Source: Candidatus Moraniibacteriota bacterium (GTDB lineage Bacteria > Patescibacteriota > Minisyncoccia > Moranbacterales > GCA-2747515). From it: 6,077 bases of DNA. This document shows, piece by piece, positions 5,975 to 6,077 of this stretch. Numbering within the stretch: position 1 is the first letter of the stretch; each line of letters opens with the position of its first letter. The notes under the pieces were generated by a model that saw only the letters and a program-made list of their open reading frames with translations, was not told the DNA's origin and ran no database searches. Location of the stretch: the NCBI GenBank assembly GCA_027031945.1, contig JALVPE010000026.1, positions 1-6,077 on the forward strand, given 5' to 3'. Position numbers and translations under genes: made by a program.

Positions 5975-6077
5975 ATGAAAAAATTTCAAAACAAATACAG
6001 CATACAATCATCAAGAATACAAGGATATAATTATTCACAAAGTGGTGCATATTTTATAACAATTTGTACAAAAGACA
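5975..6077 (+). CDS. REP-associated tyrosine transposase (RAYT, Y1_Tnp family), N-terminal fragment
   Basis: Only 34 codons are visible before the window ends. They contain R-I-Q-G-Y-N-Y-S-Q-S-G-A-Y-F-I-T-I-C-T (14-32), which matches the signature opening of RAYT proteins: R-x-x-G-Y-D-Y-S, then G-x-Y-F-V-T-I-C-T. Family knowledge: these HUH single-strand nucleases, related to the IS200/IS605 TnpA proteins, use one catalytic tyrosine, recognise REP hairpins with a GTAG tetranucleotide and are thought to spread REP elements. The HUH motif and the tyrosine lie beyond the window edge, so activity cannot be judged. The gene starts 15 bases after the perfect palindrome, as expected for a RAYT beside its own REP. 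Its proper ribosome binding site differs from its neighbours and suggests acquisition. Confidence 0.88.
   Translation, partial: MKKFQNKYSIQSSRIQGYNYSQSGAYFITICTKD

Overview
This AT-rich window (by eye about one third G+C) appears to come from a bacterium with compact gene spacing. The longest stretch without a gene is 206 bases (1862-2067), and that stretch holds divergent promoters and a hairpin. Most starts lack a Shine-Dalgarno sequence. The recognisable promoters resemble sigma70 sites. The mix of genes is two GT-C (GT39-like) membrane glycosyltransferases, a lone D-Ala-D-Ala ligase, a small RHH/ParE toxin-antitoxin pair and a REP-associated transposase. This reminds me of AT-rich Patescibacteria (CPR) genomes, but that assignment is inference, since no phylogenetic marker lies in the window. 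All readable genes fit the standard bacterial code.

Layout. Positions 1-1861 (minus strand) hold the N-terminal 620 codons of a large multi-pass membrane glycosyltransferase that runs off the left edge. Positions 1862-2067 form a divergent intergenic region with a promoter candidate on each strand and an 18-bp RNA-type hairpin (2010-2049) in the leader of the next gene. Positions 2068-3621 (plus strand) encode a second, complete GT39-like glycosyltransferase. Positions 3650-4237 are a self-contained toxin-antitoxin module: promoter, direct-repeat operator over the predicted transcription start, RHH antitoxin and RelE/ParE toxin. Positions 4293-5921 are a two-gene unit, ddl followed 12 bases later by an SGNH/GDSL-type hydrolase. 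Positions 5923-6077 hold a perfect TATAAT hexamer, a perfect 28-bp palindrome bounded by GTAG and CTAC, a strong ribosome binding site, and the first 34 codons of a REP-associated tyrosine transposase (RAYT) cut by the right edge.

Functional reading. The two glycosyltransferases probably move sugars from polyprenyl-phosphate carriers to envelope acceptors outside the membrane. ddl supplies D-Ala-D-Ala for peptidoglycan, and the hydrolase beside it may act on a small ester, though its substrate is unknown. The TA pair is probably autoregulated. The most notable element is the right-hand end, where a REP-like palindrome lies directly in the leader of a RAYT gene. The hairpin at 2010-2049, also beginning with GTAG, may be a second REP-like element of different sequence inserted in the leader of the glycosyltransferase gene.
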